Positions 16,688-25,118 of a DNA stretch of 60,403 nucleotides are shown piece by piece. Origin of the DNA: a virus; the IMG/VR virus record IMGVR_UViG_3300021335_000018, positions 1 to 60,403 of that record; one strand, given 5' to 3'. Position numbers and translations under genes: made by a program. The notes below the pieces were generated by a model that saw nothing but the letters and a program-made list of their open reading frames with translations, was not told where the DNA came from and did not search any database. Each line of letters begins with the position of its first letter. Positions within the stretch are counted from its first letter, which is position 1.

Positions 16688-18914
16688 CTTTAGTCTCCAA
16701 ATATTCTAAAACGAGCTCATCGTTAACAATATTTATGGAGACAACACCGCCTGATTTTAATTTTCCGAAAAGTAATTCTCTAGATAACGGACGTTTAATT
16801 TTTTCGTCAATGACACGTTGTAATGGTCTAGCACCCATTTTTTTATTAAATCCTTTATCAACTAGGAAGTCTAATGCTTCATCAGAAACTTTGATATCTA
16901 CACCCTTATTCTTAACCATGTTTTTAAGTTCTAGCAAGAACTTACCAACAATTTTAAGCATAACTTCTTTACCCAACTTAGCAAAAGTAATAACACCATC
17001 TAACCTATTACGAAATTCTGGTTTGAAGAATTTTTTCAACTCACCGTCTTCGTAGTCTTTTTCCATGTCATCACCAAAACCTATAGTATTTTTTTCTGCT
17101 TCTTGTGCGCCTAAATTTGTTGTTAAAATTAAAATACAGTTACGTGCATCTGCTTCTTTTCCGTTGCTACCAGTTACCTTACCGTTATCCATCACTTGCA
17201 ATAAAATTTGCGAAACATCTGGGTGTGCCTTTTCAATTTCGTCTAGTAATAATACACAGTTTGGATTCTCTTGTAATTTCTCAATAAGAAGTCCACTAGT
17301 TTCTTCATGTCCAACATAGCCCGGTGGTGTCCCAATAAGTTTAGCTACACTATGCTTTTCTTGATATTCACTCATGTCAAAGCGAACAAGTTCTACGCCT
17401 AATGCCGAACTGAGCTGTTTTGCTGTTTCAGTCTTACCTGTACCTGTCGGACCCATAAAAACAAAACTACCAATAGGCTTATCCTCTGGTTTCAAACCTG
17501 CTTGTGCAACAAGTATTTTATCTACAATGTTTTCAATTGCTTCGTCTTGTCCGAAAACATTGCCCTTCATATTTTTTTCTAAATTAGCAAGGTTTTCACT
17601 TTCTTTTTCTGCTACTTGTTCTGCAGGCACTTTAATCATTTTAGATAGCTCGTATTGAATACTAGCTACTGTGACTTTTTTATCTTCTTTCTGATTTTTC
17701 ACTTTAAATCTAGAACATGCCACATCTATCAAATCGATTGCTTTATCTGGCAATTTTTTATCTGTCTGATATTTAACACTAAGTTTTACTGCTTCGTCAA
17801 TGGCTTCATCAGTAATTTCAGTTTTATGATAGTCTTCGTAATACTTTTTTATACCACGCAAAATTTCTTTTGTAACTTCTGGAGTAGGTTCGTCTATAGT
17901 TACTCTTTGGAATCGACGCATTAAGGCACGATCTTTTTCAAAATACTTTCTAAATTCATCCCAAGTGGTTGATGCAACTACTTTAAGATTTCCTTTAGTT
18001 AATGCAGGCTTGAGCATATTAGCAAGGTCATTAGAATTTCCTCCACCTGCTGCTCCTGCTCCGTTCATCATGTGAGCTTCGTCAATGAACATAATAGTTT
18101 TGCCTTTGCTTTTAAGACCTGCTAAAACTAGTTTAAACCGTTCTTCAAAGTCACCACGATATTTAGAGCCCGCAAGCATACCGCCTATATCTAAATTGTA
18201 GACTTCGTATTCTTTTAAAAAGTCAGGAACATCGTTGTTAACAATCTTAAATGCAAGGCCTTCTGCAATAGCAGTTTTACCTACCCCCGGCTCACCTACC
18301 ATAAGTACATTGTTTTTTGACCTACGCCCTAGTGCAAGAGATAGACTTTCTAACTCTTCTGAACGTCCGATAATAGGATCTATTCGACCTTTGGTTACTT
18401 CTTTGTTTAAGTTTACTGTGAAAGCATTTAGAGCTTTTTGTGCTGCTCCTGATATTTCCTCATCAATAACTTCACCTGCGACTTCAGTTTCTATATACTC
18501 TGCAAACCTATCTTTAACAATACCTTCTTTTTCTAAATAATAATTTGCATGGGTTTTCTTCTCAGATAAAATACTCATAAGCACATCGCTTAATTGTATT
18601 TCAGACCTGCCTGCAAACAAAACCTGCGTAAATGCTCTATTCAGCACACGTTCAACAGTTTTTGTTTTTTTAGGCTTATATTTTGTTTTAGGCTCTAACG
18701 CAATATCTTTTAGATCATTTTTAAGATAATGTTCAAGATTGTTTTTAATATAATCTACATTTGCGTCAAACCCTGACATTAGATTATAAAAATTTTCAGA
18801 ACAAAGCATTGCAAACAATAAATGTTCTAAAGTCACATATTCGTGATTAAGTTTTTTTGCATCTTTAATTGCTTTGTCAAAAACTAATTGTAGCTCTTCA
18901 GATGGTTCTACCAT
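16665..18914 (-). CDS. clpA: ClpA-type AAA+ unfoldase
   Basis: 749 aa, the size of bacterial ClpA. It has an N-terminal Clp-N domain (about 1-140), D1 with Walker A GEPGVGKT (207-214) and Walker B FIDEA (276-280), and D2 with Walker A MGPTGTGKT (487-495) and Walker B LLLDE (555-559). Near residue 611 it has NTIGFG, the IGF/IGL-type loop that docks ClpP in this family, so it should unfold proteins for a peptidase. The phage's own ClpP is at 54287-54907. Start: ATG with AGAGGAT upstream, behind a strong sigma70 promoter. Confidence 0.95.
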   Translation of the reverse strand: MVEPSEELQLVFDKAIKDAKKLNHEYVTLEHLLFAMLCSENFYNLMSGFDANVDYIKNNLEHYLKNDLKDIALEPKTKYKPKKTKTVERVLNRAFTQVLFAGRSEIQLSDVLMSILSEKKTHANYYLEKEGIVKDRFAEYIETEVAGEVIDEEISGAAQKALNAFTVNLNKEVTKGRIDPIIGRSEELESLSLALGRRSKNNVLMVGEPGVGKTAIAEGLAFKIVNNDVPDFLKEYEVYNLDIGGMLAGSKYRGDFEERFKLVLAGLKSKGKTIMFIDEAHMMNGAGAAGGGNSNDLANMLKPALTKGNLKVVASTTWDEFRKYFEKDRALMRRFQRVTIDEPTPEVTKEILRGIKKYYEDYHKTEITDEAIDEAVKLSVKYQTDKKLPDKAIDLIDVACSRFKVKNQKEDKKVTVASIQYELSKMIKVPAEQVAEKESENLANLEKNMKGNVFGQDEAIENIVDKILVAQAGLKPEDKPIGSFVFMGPTGTGKTETAKQLSSALGVELVRFDMSEYQEKHSVAKLIGTPPGYVGHEETSGLLIEKLQENPNCVLLLDEIEKAHPDVSQILLQVMDNGKVTGSNGKEADARNCILILTTNLGAQEAEKNTIGFGDDMEKDYEDGELKKFFKPEFRNRLDGVITFAKLGKEVMLKIVGKFLLELKNMVKNKGVDIKVSDEALDFLVDKGFNKKMGARPLQRVIDEKIKRPLSRELLFGKLKSGGVVSINIVNDELVLEYLETKVAEVRNQ

Positions 18915-18940
18915 TCGATATCCTCTTATTTTGTCTAACT

Positions 18941-18969
18941 ATTATACAACTATTTAAATTTAAAGTCAA
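18941..18969 (-). promoter_or_regulatory. Sigma70 promoter for clpA
   Basis: TTGACT (18969-18964), 17 nt, TATAAT (18946-18941). Predicted start near 18934, 20 nt before the clpA ATG. Confidence 0.85.
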
Positions 18970-18977
18970 CAACTTAT

Positions 18978-19799
18978 CTATGCTGTTAAGTCCCGTATCT
19001 TTTCAATTTGCTGTATTATATTTCCATCTTTAATTTTGGGAACTATTCCGTTGACCTTAACATAAACAGTTCCATATTTTCCTGTCTTGATATTCGGCAA
19101 TCCATGACCGTGTATAGAAAATGTAGTACCTGTTTGTGTACCTTGCGGAATGTTTAATTGGATGGATTTTTTATTTGGTAAGTCAATAATATATTCAGTA
19201 CCTATTAAGAAATCCCAGACTGGAATTTTTATACTTCCGTGCAAATCTATTCCCTCTACTCTCCAGGCTGTTTTATTTTCTACTTTAATACTAAGTAACA
19301 AATTTCCTTTAGGCATGTGTTTTATACTATTATCGCCTAAACCTTCAAATCTAATAGTGTCTCCGTTCTTTGCACCAGGAGGAATCTTAACGTCCAGATC
19401 CTTAGTATCCCCTGAAGGTAAATTATATCTAAGTTGTACATCTTTGCCTGTATAACATTCTTCTAATGTGATTTTATAGGTAAGTCTAATATCTCTATTT
19501 TGCTGTATTCGTGTTGCGCCTGGCGGGTCTCTAAAAAATGTGCTATAGAATGGATTTAAATCTTCAAACATATTGCCATTAAATCCTCCACTAAACGCCG
19601 TTTGGTGAGGCCGAGGATTGTCGTATGCTGCTCTTTTTTGAGGATCTCTTAGTGTCTGGTATGCTTCGTTTACTTCTTTAAACTTATCTGAATCGCCGCC
19701 TCTGTCTGGATGGTACTGCATAGACTTTTTTTTGAAAGCCTTTTTTATTTCGTCATCAGTAGCTTTGCGAGATACCCCTAAAATAGAATAATAGTCCAT
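18978..19799 (-). CDS. dnaJ: DnaJ/CbpA-type J-domain co-chaperone
   Basis: 273 aa. The N-terminal J domain (1-70) has the catalytic HPD at 30-32 (MQYHPDRGGDS). A short Gly/Phe-type linker follows (FSGGFNGNMFEDLNPF), then C-terminal substrate-binding beta domains (DLDVKIPPGAKNGDTIRFEG). The Cys-rich zinc domain of type I DnaJ is absent, so it is a type II (CbpA-like) protein. It should stimulate host DnaK ATPase. It lies directly upstream of clpA's promoter; the two may act on the same host or virion proteins. Confidence 0.92.
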   Translation of the reverse strand: MDYYSILGVSRKATDDEIKKAFKKKSMQYHPDRGGDSDKFKEVNEAYQTLRDPQKRAAYDNPRPHQTAFSGGFNGNMFEDLNPFYSTFFRDPPGATRIQQNRDIRLTYKITLEECYTGKDVQLRYNLPSGDTKDLDVKIPPGAKNGDTIRFEGLGDNSIKHMPKGNLLLSIKVENKTAWRVEGIDLHGSIKIPVWDFLIGTEYIIDLPNKKSIQLNIPQGTQTGTTFSIHGHGLPNIKTGKYGTVYVKVNGIVPKIKDGNIIQQIEKIRDLTA

Positions 19800-19842
19800 G
19801 TAGTTATTTACCGCACGGACTATTAGGATTTATAAGTATTGA

Positions 19843-20172
19843 TTATTTCTTTTTAGCGTATGCTTGTGCGCCAAAGAATGCCATCACAATAGCTGCTACT
19901 GAAACAAAGTATGTTGCAGCCATGTCGCCTAAAATTTTAGATGCTTGCTCTAATCCAAGTAAAACTGCTAGAACTACTGCAAACGGATACAACAGCATTC
20001 CGAATAGTGAAAACCATGCCATGTTACGTTGCGCATCTCTCATTGCGTCCATATCTTCTAGTTCTTTTCTGCGGAATTCCAAAAACATTTTGTGTTCTTC
20101 GTCAGAGACTTTTCCGTCTCCGTTTGTATCCGCTGGATGATGCCCTGCTTTTTTGATTTCTTCTTCGCTCAT
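19843..20172 (-). CDS. EF-hand membrane protein, possible holin
   Basis: 109 aa. A canonical calcium-binding EF-hand loop DTNGDGKVSDEE lies near residues 15-26, followed by a charged helix and two hydrophobic segments (about 50-70 and 80-102), ending AYAKKK. The small size, two membrane helices, charged tail and position beside spanins and endolysin fit a holin, but the cytoplasmic EF-hand is not a usual holin feature. Calcium control of lysis would be speculation. It could instead be an unrelated membrane protein. Confidence 0.6.
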   Translation of the reverse strand: MSEEEIKKAGHHPADTNGDGKVSDEEHKMFLEFRRKELEDMDAMRDAQRNMAWFSLFGMLLYPFAVVLAVLLGLEQASKILGDMAATYFVSVAAIVMAFFGAQAYAKKK

Positions 20173-20192
20173 TTTAAACCCCTCTGTTTGTT

Positions 20193-20336
20193 TTAGCGTA
20201 CTCTTTTTACGTCCGGAACCATTACTTTACCATTCGGTAATTTCATGGTTTTAAACTTTAGCCTAATTTTATCTTCTTCTTTCATCGTTTTGCGATTAAG
20301 ATGTACAGGCTGTTTTACTTTTATTGGTCCTGGCAT
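20193..20336 (-). CDS. Small basic protein, unknown (47 aa)
   Basis: 47 codons: MPGPIKVKQPVHLNRKTMKE ... LPNGKVMVPDVKRVR. Very basic. Its ATG overlaps the end of the upstream membrane-protein gene and it fills the gap to the EF-hand gene, which supports it. Function unknown. Confidence 0.5.
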   Translation of the reverse strand: MPGPIKVKQPVHLNRKTMKEEDKIRLKFKTMKLPNGKVMVPDVKRVR

Positions 20337-20614
20337 TATTTTTTCTCCAATTTTTTAATACGAGATTCTAGCTCGTCAATTTTTGATGTTATTTTAGGGT
20401 ATTTAACTCGCCATGCATTTGGATCATTTTGTAGCCAAGTCCAACCCCAACGGACTGCTAGGTATTCCAATGTGGCATCAAACTTTTTAACAGCCCATGT
20501 TGCCATCCTTGTATCCTTAAACCAGAATAAAAACGCAGCGCCAAAAAGGGATCCTACCAATGCAGTATAAATCCAAAGGCGATCACTAGCCATACGTTCG
20601 ATCATTTCCCACAT
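20336..20614 (-). CDS. Small single-span membrane protein of the lysis block
   Basis: 92 aa from the ATG 6 nt after AAGGAG; an in-frame ATG 6 bases earlier touches the Shine-Dalgarno and is less likely. One hydrophobic helix near residues 13-32 (LWIYTALVGSLFGAAFLFWF) is followed by a Trp-rich amphipathic region and a C-terminal coiled coil (SKIDELESRIKKLEKK). Located between the spanins and the EF-hand protein, it may be a holin or antiholin. A late box lies just upstream. Confidence 0.55.
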   Translation of the reverse strand: MWEMIERMASDRLWIYTALVGSLFGAAFLFWFKDTRMATWAVKKFDATLEYLAVRWGWTWLQNDPNAWRVKYPKITSKIDELESRIKKLEKK

Positions 20615-20634
20615 AAACATCTCCTTATTAAGTA

Positions 20635-20642
20635 TATTTATT
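20635..20642 (-). promoter_or_regulatory. T4-type late promoter box
   Basis: AATAAATA on the minus strand, overlapping the last codon and stop of the Rz1 gene and about 20 nt before the next ATG, with AAGGAG between. Seven of eight bases match TATAAATA. Confidence 0.55.
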
Positions 20643-21021
20643 CAGATCGGTTGTCGTCTTTGGGCTCGTAATAGTCTCTATACTGTTGAATAATTTCTTG
20701 TTGTTGTATAATGTATGCACGGATTTGTGCAAAGTTTTTTGAAAGTGTTTCGTAGTCGCCATCGCTTAAACCAAACAGCACAGGATCTTTACCTTGCTCT
20801 TTCATTTTAGCAAAAACTTCTTCTGCATTATTGCTGTGAATAATAATGAACTTTAGTTCGTCCATTTTTGGAGTAGCAGGATTTTCTAAATTTAATGGAA
20901 CTCTTTCTACTTCTGTGGTAAAGATATCTAACTCTTGTACTGTGCTACAACTAGTAAGGAACGTAGTTAGGATTAGCAATACTAGGACATTCTGAATTGA
21001 TTTCAGACTTTTTAGTTGCAT
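20638..21021 (-). CDS. Rz1: Outer-membrane spanin lipoprotein (Rz1-like)
   Basis: 127 aa. A lipoprotein signal with lipobox LTSC near residue 25 (LVLLILTTFLTSCSTVQ) is followed by a periplasmic domain ending in a Gln-rich helix (AYIIQQQEIIQQYRDYYEP). The first 71 bases overlap the Rz-like gene in another frame, the classic overlapping spanin layout. The lipid-anchored o-spanin would bind the inner-membrane i-spanin and fuse the two membranes in the last step of lysis. It is longer than lambda Rz1 (60 aa), but o-spanins of this size exist. Confidence 0.75.
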   Translation of the reverse strand: MQLKSLKSIQNVLVLLILTTFLTSCSTVQELDIFTTEVERVPLNLENPATPKMDELKFIIIHSNNAEEVFAKMKEQGKDPVLFGLSDGDYETLSKNFAQIRAYIIQQQEIIQQYRDYYEPKDDNRSE

Positions 21022-21436
21022 TTATTTCCGCCTCCGTTAATGGTGAGCCCATAGCAATTTCTACACATCTCATTGCCTTTTTACTGGCATTGTTAATAAT
21101 ACGCTCAACTGCACGATCTTTATCAATAGCAAGTTTGCCTATATCTCTTACTTCACCTTTGCCATTGATTTTGTTAAAACGCTCGTCAAGTGCTTTGAAC
21201 TCTGCTTGCAGTGTTCTATTTGTTTCTTCTAGTTTTTTGTTCGCTGCAAGTATTTGCTCAAAGTCTTTAGCCTGTTGTGCAATAACTGCTTTTTGATCTG
21301 CTATGCCCTGTTCTAATTTAATATTATTAGCTTTAGCAGTTTCTAGATCTGCTTTAACATTTTTATAGTGCAAGAAGCCGCCGCCTGCTGTAGCAAGGGC
21401 AACGACTACCATAGCAATTTTAATTGATGCGAACAT
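20951..21436 (-). CDS. Rz: Inner-membrane spanin (Rz-like)
   Basis: 161 aa. An N-terminal membrane helix (IKIAMVVVALATAGGGFLHY) is followed by a long periplasmic coiled coil (about residues 28-100) and two late cysteines. This is the i-spanin plan. The 3' end overlaps the Rz1-like lipoprotein start in a different frame, and the endolysin gene ends 10 bases upstream, so lysis genes follow the order endolysin, Rz, Rz1. The presence of spanins shows a Gram-negative host. Confidence 0.78.
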   Translation of the reverse strand: MFASIKIAMVVVALATAGGGFLHYKNVKADLETAKANNIKLEQGIADQKAVIAQQAKDFEQILAANKKLEETNRTLQAEFKALDERFNKINGKGEVRDIGKLAIDKDRAVERIINNASKKAMRCVEIAMGSPLTEAEINATKKSEINSECPSIANPNYVPY

Positions 21437-21446
21437 AGTATACTAT

Positions 21447-22319
21447 TTAGTCAAGTAATTTTGCAAATGTTGCAGGACCGGCAATACCGTCTGCGGTCAA
21501 ACCATTTGCTGCTTGCCATTCCTTCAATGCACGTTCTGTACCTGGGCCAAAGTCTCCGTCTGCACTAATGCCTAATGCTTCTTGCATAACCTTAACGCCT
21601 TCGCCTTTGCATCCTTTACGTAGCACGCCAATATCATCTAGGATCTCTTGAACGTCATCATCGTCTGCTGCTAAGTCTTCTGCATCCATACCTAGTACTT
21701 CCATGGCATGTAGGTAACGTTTCTTACGATCGTCTAAACCAATACTTCCGCCATTGATCTTTTTAGTCATACGCTTAACGTCATCTGTGTCAGCAATGTC
21801 GTTTAGATTGTTTGCGTCCCAGAACCAACAAGCTGATTCAATAGCACCTGCTGGTGTTGCTACATATTCTGCTGCTTCTTCTGCTGTCATATCAACTGAA
21901 GCACCGAAGCGTGTGTAGTTGTCACGCCCGGTAAGTTGTTTAAGTCCACGCCCGCGGAATCTCCAACCGTCGCCTTCTTCGGTGTTGCCCATTTTGTATT
22001 TGCGGTATGTGTCATTATAAACACGGTTAGCAATCATCTCTGGGTTACGTGCATATTCATCTGCGTCTGCCTTTGGTGGTTCACCGAAGTAACGTCCAAA
22101 TACTGCACGAAGTGCTTTTGCACTATAGTTTAAATTTTCTTCTAAGCGTTTAAAGCCTGCTGATTCGTGAGCGCACTGACTTAAAAAGTGTGCTACTCTA
22201 CGCTCTGTAGTAATACCGTATTTAGGTAATAGTTCGCAGAGTGCATCATACCAATCATCCGCGTCTGCGGAAATGATTTCTTCAAGGTGTTCCTTGGTAA
22301 AGTCAAAATCAAAATTCAT
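21447..22319 (-). CDS. Endolysin: GH19 chitinase-like lysozyme with PG-binding domain
   Basis: 290 aa. The GH19 fold occupies about residues 1-205: VAHFLSQCAHESAGF holds the probable catalytic Glu in HES, and GDGWRFRGRGLKQLTGRDNY is the conserved substrate-groove segment. A C-terminal PG_binding_1 domain (about 225-290: VMQEALGISADGDFGPGTER and ADGIAGPATF) anchors it to peptidoglycan. It cleaves the glycan backbone of the cell wall. No signal peptide is seen, so it needs a holin to reach the periplasm. Confidence 0.9.
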   Translation of the reverse strand: MNFDFDFTKEHLEEIISADADDWYDALCELLPKYGITTERRVAHFLSQCAHESAGFKRLEENLNYSAKALRAVFGRYFGEPPKADADEYARNPEMIANRVYNDTYRKYKMGNTEEGDGWRFRGRGLKQLTGRDNYTRFGASVDMTAEEAAEYVATPAGAIESACWFWDANNLNDIADTDDVKRMTKKINGGSIGLDDRKKRYLHAMEVLGMDAEDLAADDDDVQEILDDIGVLRKGCKGEGVKVMQEALGISADGDFGPGTERALKEWQAANGLTADGIAGPATFAKLLD

Positions 22320-22322
22320 ATT

Positions 22323-23039
22323 TTAGATCCTTTTTAATACAAGAGCCTTGTCTTCATTTTCAAAAACAAGATTCTCTCCATATTTACTTATGTTGTAGTC
22401 ACCGACATACTTGGTTAAAAAGAGTATTTCTGGGTAAGATTCGTTTAAGTTAAAAGTACCTTTGATATTGTTTTTAATAATTTTAGTATCGCCGAAGTCT
22501 ACAAACTCTAACATTAATGGATCTGCATATGCTTTTTTTAATTTTAGTGTGTCATTATACATATCAATAGATTCTAAATAACTGTTGTTAAAAAATTGCT
22601 TGTAGTTATCCATCCCAAATTGATCTTTTTTAATACCGTACGAATCAGGATCAATCGGAACTGCTTCTTTAATACTATCTAAGTTACTAGGAACACTCCG
22701 AAAGCTCTTATAATATCTAAATTTTAATTCATCGTGGTTAGTAAGTTTTGAAATACCGTCTGTTATTTCAAAAATTTGCTCTGGAACATTTTTGTTTCGC
22801 TCTAGTTCGACAAAAACTTTGTATGTACCGTCGCTTTGTTCGCCTGCTGTAGCATCAGCGTCTAATACAAAGCTATAGCCTTTTTCTAAAAAATTGACCA
22901 AGTCGTCAGCAGCTTCTTTAGTAATAACACTAAAACTTAGTGTTACTATATTTGCATCGTCTCCCATTTTACTTGCATATGAATCTATTTCAAAAATTCC
23001 ATCTACTAAATCGTGCAAGTCGTTGCTTCTTAGTGTCAT
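22323..23039 (-). CDS. Unknown protein, probable structural
   Basis: 238 aa, acidic, mixed alpha/beta (VTLSFSVITKEAADDLVNFL, YKVFVELERNKNVPEQIFEI). It overlaps the upstream structural-type gene by one base and lies 4 bases from the endolysin, all behind a late box at 23627. No known domain was recognised. A baseplate or tail role is plausible from context only. Confidence 0.55.
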   Translation of the reverse strand: MTLRSNDLHDLVDGIFEIDSYASKMGDDANIVTLSFSVITKEAADDLVNFLEKGYSFVLDADATAGEQSDGTYKVFVELERNKNVPEQIFEITDGISKLTNHDELKFRYYKSFRSVPSNLDSIKEAVPIDPDSYGIKKDQFGMDNYKQFFNNSYLESIDMYNDTLKLKKAYADPLMLEFVDFGDTKIIKNNIKGTFNLNESYPEILFLTKYVGDYNISKYGENLVFENEDKALVLKRI

Positions 23040-23599
23040 TAGATTACTGCTCCTCCTGCTGCATCACCACCTGGTGCTGGCGCTGCTGCTGGTGCTGCTG
23101 CTGGTGCCGCCGCTGCTGCTGCATCAGCTGGTTGGGCTTGTGCATTTGCTTGTGCAGCTGGATCTATAGCTAGATCCTCAGTAGGTTGACTGTTTTGATA
23201 TATTTCTGCTAATAATTTTTTAGGCATTTGTATTTCAACCACCCAAATAGGATGTCTGTCTAATTTGCCTTTTTTTGTACCAGGACGAATGTCATCTGGT
23301 TGCATAATTTTTCTTGGCTTAATAATATAATCTTTTTTGTATGAAACTTTACAATCGTAATCTAACATCCTTTTGCCGCCCATTGGGTCAGGCATATTTT
23401 TTCTGTCCCACATAAATTTGCAACTTACCCAATGTCTACTAATCTTAGGACCAGATAACAATTCGCCATCTTCCCAGTTCGCATACACATACACATCTAA
23501 GTCGTCTATAACTCTTTCGAAGTCCTTTAGTATCTGGAAAGACGTGTTTGAGTCATATACTTGTTCTACGTTTTTAACTAGATCGTAAATATCTTCCAT
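23039..23599 (-). CDS. Structural-type protein with Ala/Pro-rich tail
   Basis: 186 aa. Residues 1-140 form a folded domain with many aromatic residues (VYVYANWEDGELLSGPKISR, SCKFMWDRKNMPDPMGGKRM). The last ~40 residues are Ala/Pro/Gln low complexity. I recall this kind of protein among virion proteins of T4-like marine phages but know no function. A late promoter box sits 28 nt upstream. Confidence 0.6.
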   Translation of the reverse strand: MEDIYDLVKNVEQVYDSNTSFQILKDFERVIDDLDVYVYANWEDGELLSGPKISRHWVSCKFMWDRKNMPDPMGGKRMLDYDCKVSYKKDYIIKPRKIMQPDDIRPGTKKGKLDRHPIWVVEIQMPKKLLAEIYQNSQPTEDLAIDPAAQANAQAQPADAAAAAAPAAAPAAAPAPGGDAAGGAVI

Positions 23600-23626
23600 T
23601 TATTAATCCTAAATATTTGCTATACT

Positions 23627-23634
23627 TATTTATC
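23627..23634 (-). promoter_or_regulatory. T4-type late promoter box
   Basis: GATAAATA on the minus strand in the divergent region opposite phoH, 28 nt before the start of the Ala/Pro-tailed structural gene. It probably drives 23599 toward endolysin and spanins. Confidence 0.6.
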
Positions 23635-23688
23635 GTATGTTAGTAGATAACAATGTATTTTTTGTTTCTTGACAAATGGTAAATACTT

Positions 23689-23717
23689 TTGTAGGGCAAA
23701 TGTTCTACGGACATAAT
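23689..23717 (+). promoter_or_regulatory. Possible sigma70 promoter for phoH
   Basis: TTGTAG (23689-23694), 17 nt, CATAAT (23712-23717), about 36 nt before the ATG, with TAGGAGG before the start. Four of six and five of six bases match consensus. A better -35 (TTGACA at 23669) has no -10 at usable distance. Confidence 0.5.
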
Positions 23718-23752
23718 ACCCTGCATTTTTCCATAGCTCATAGGAGGACTTA

Positions 23753-24475
23753 ATGGGTGCAAAAAGAAAAGCTCGTGATAGACGAGTATCTAATGGTAAC
23801 AATGTTATCGATTTTAATACAATTCAAAAGAAAAACACAGTTCACTTAATTCCTAGAAACAAACATCAAGAACACTACATCCTTAAATTATTAGACAGAG
23901 AAAAATCAATAGTATTTGCTATTGGTCCTGCAGGTACAGGTAAAACATTACTTGCTGTGCAGGCTGCTGTGAAAAAATTTAAGGAAGGTTTAATTGATAA
24001 AATAATTGTTACTAGGCCAGCAGTAAGTGTTGACGAAGAACTAGGTTTTTTGCCAGGTACACTGGAACAGAAAATGGCACCATGGACAAGACCTATTTTT
24101 GACGTGCTTAGAGAATATTTTGATGCACGGCAAATTGAAGGCATGATAGAAGAAGGCATCATAGAAATTGCGCCACTAGCATATATGCGAGGCAGAACAT
24201 TCAAAAAGGCTTTTATAGTAGCAGACGAGATGCAAAATGCAACCCCTAACCAAATGAAGATGTTATTAACCAGGCTAGGAGAAGATTCTGAAATGGTAGT
24301 AACAGGTGATTTAGCACAAGCAGATAGATTAAAAGATAACGGTCTAATCGACTTTGTTCATCACCTAGAAACCTATACCAACAATAAGCACTTGGACGTA
24401 GTCCGTTTTGAACAAAAAGATATTGAAAGGCATGAGGCTGTTAAGGAGGTGTTACAAGTTTACGGCGATGAATAA
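23753..24475 (+). CDS. phoH: PhoH-like ATPase
   Basis: 240 aa. Walker A GPAGTGKT is at residues 58-65 and Walker B with DEMQNA at about 158 (AFIVADEMQNATPNQMKMLL), with the late arginine-finger region VVTGDLAQAD. PhoH proteins are P-loop ATPases related to helicases, common in marine phages; their role is unsettled (RNA metabolism or phosphate response). This is one of three plus-strand genes. It starts after TAGGAGG and converges on the dCMP deaminase gene, overlapping it by 16 bases with no terminator between them. Confidence 0.93.
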   Translation: MGAKRKARDRRVSNGNNVIDFNTIQKKNTVHLIPRNKHQEHYILKLLDREKSIVFAIGPAGTGKTLLAVQAAVKKFKEGLIDKIIVTRPAVSVDEELGFLPGTLEQKMAPWTRPIFDVLREYFDARQIEGMIEEGIIEIAPLAYMRGRTFKKAFIVADEMQNATPNQMKMLLTRLGEDSEMVVTGDLAQADRLKDNGLIDFVHHLETYTNNKHLDVVRFEQKDIERHEAVKEVLQVYGDE

Positions 24476-24876
24476 ACTTTAACTACTTCAATATCTGATG
24501 CATTAAGAAACTCGATGCCCTGTGTACTGCGATAATCATTTTTGTAGTACACAGTGGCAATACCGCTTTGATAGATTAATTTTGCGCAGTCTATACACGG
24601 AGAGTGCGTAATGAAGATACTTGCACCTTCACCACTCTCGGGCGAACGTGCTAGTTTAGCGATTGCGTTAGACTCAGCATGAAGTACCTCCGGCTTTGAT
24701 TTATTATTTTCATCTTCACAACAATTATCCCAACCAGTAGGCATACCATTGTAGCCAATTGAGATAATACGATCATCTTTGACAACAATAGCACCTACTT
24801 GTAGGCGTTTTGCAGAACTAAGTTGACCAAAACGTTCTGCTACATCCATATATGCACTAATAAATTTTTCCTTCAT
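24460..24876 (-). CDS. dCMP deaminase
   Basis: 138 aa from the ATG that overlaps the upstream stop as TAATG; an in-frame ATG 9 bases earlier is possible. Zinc and catalytic motifs are LHAESNAIAKLA (HAE) and SPCIDCAKLIYQ (PCxxC), as in ComEB/T4 CD. The enzyme converts dCMP to dUMP, the substrate of ThyX encoded two genes upstream, so together they supply dTMP for an AT-rich genome. Confidence 0.93.
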   Translation of the reverse strand: MKEKFISAYMDVAERFGQLSSAKRLQVGAIVVKDDRIISIGYNGMPTGWDNCCEDENNKSKPEVLHAESNAIAKLARSPESGEGASIFITHSPCIDCAKLIYQSGIATVYYKNDYRSTQGIEFLNASDIEVVKVYSSP

Positions 24877-25118
24877 TATATCCATCTCGGTATTGAATCT
24901 TTAGTAAGTTCGTACACAAGGTACTCGTTGGGTGTATAAATCCTATCCCAAGTTAGGCCATGTAGTGGCGGACGTCCCATTGCATCATAATATGTTTTAA
25001 CAATAATATACTTTTGACCAGGCCATATAAGTTTACCGCTTGCTGAACGCTTCCACCAGTTTGCCCTTTGTTCAAATGCTCTTTCTTGCGGATCGCCTAA
25101 GCCATTCGCACCCATCAT
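24876..25118 (-). CDS. Small unknown protein between thyX and dCMP deaminase
   Basis: 80 aa: MMGANGLGDPQERAFEQRAN, then WWKRSASGKLIWPGQKYIIV and a C-terminus PNEYLVYELTKDSIPRWI. Trp/Tyr/Pro-rich and compact. The start overlaps the thyX stop (ATGA-type) and the stop overlaps the next ATG, so it belongs to the dTMP operon. Function unknown. Confidence 0.6.
   Translation of the reverse strand: MMGANGLGDPQERAFEQRANWWKRSASGKLIWPGQKYIIVKTYYDAMGRPPLHGLTWDRIYTPNEYLVYELTKDSIPRWI

Noticed and set aside
23669-23697. TTGACA as the phoH -35
   Set aside because: At 17-18 nt downstream lies TAGGGC, not a -10; the TTGTAG/CATAAT pair is better placed.
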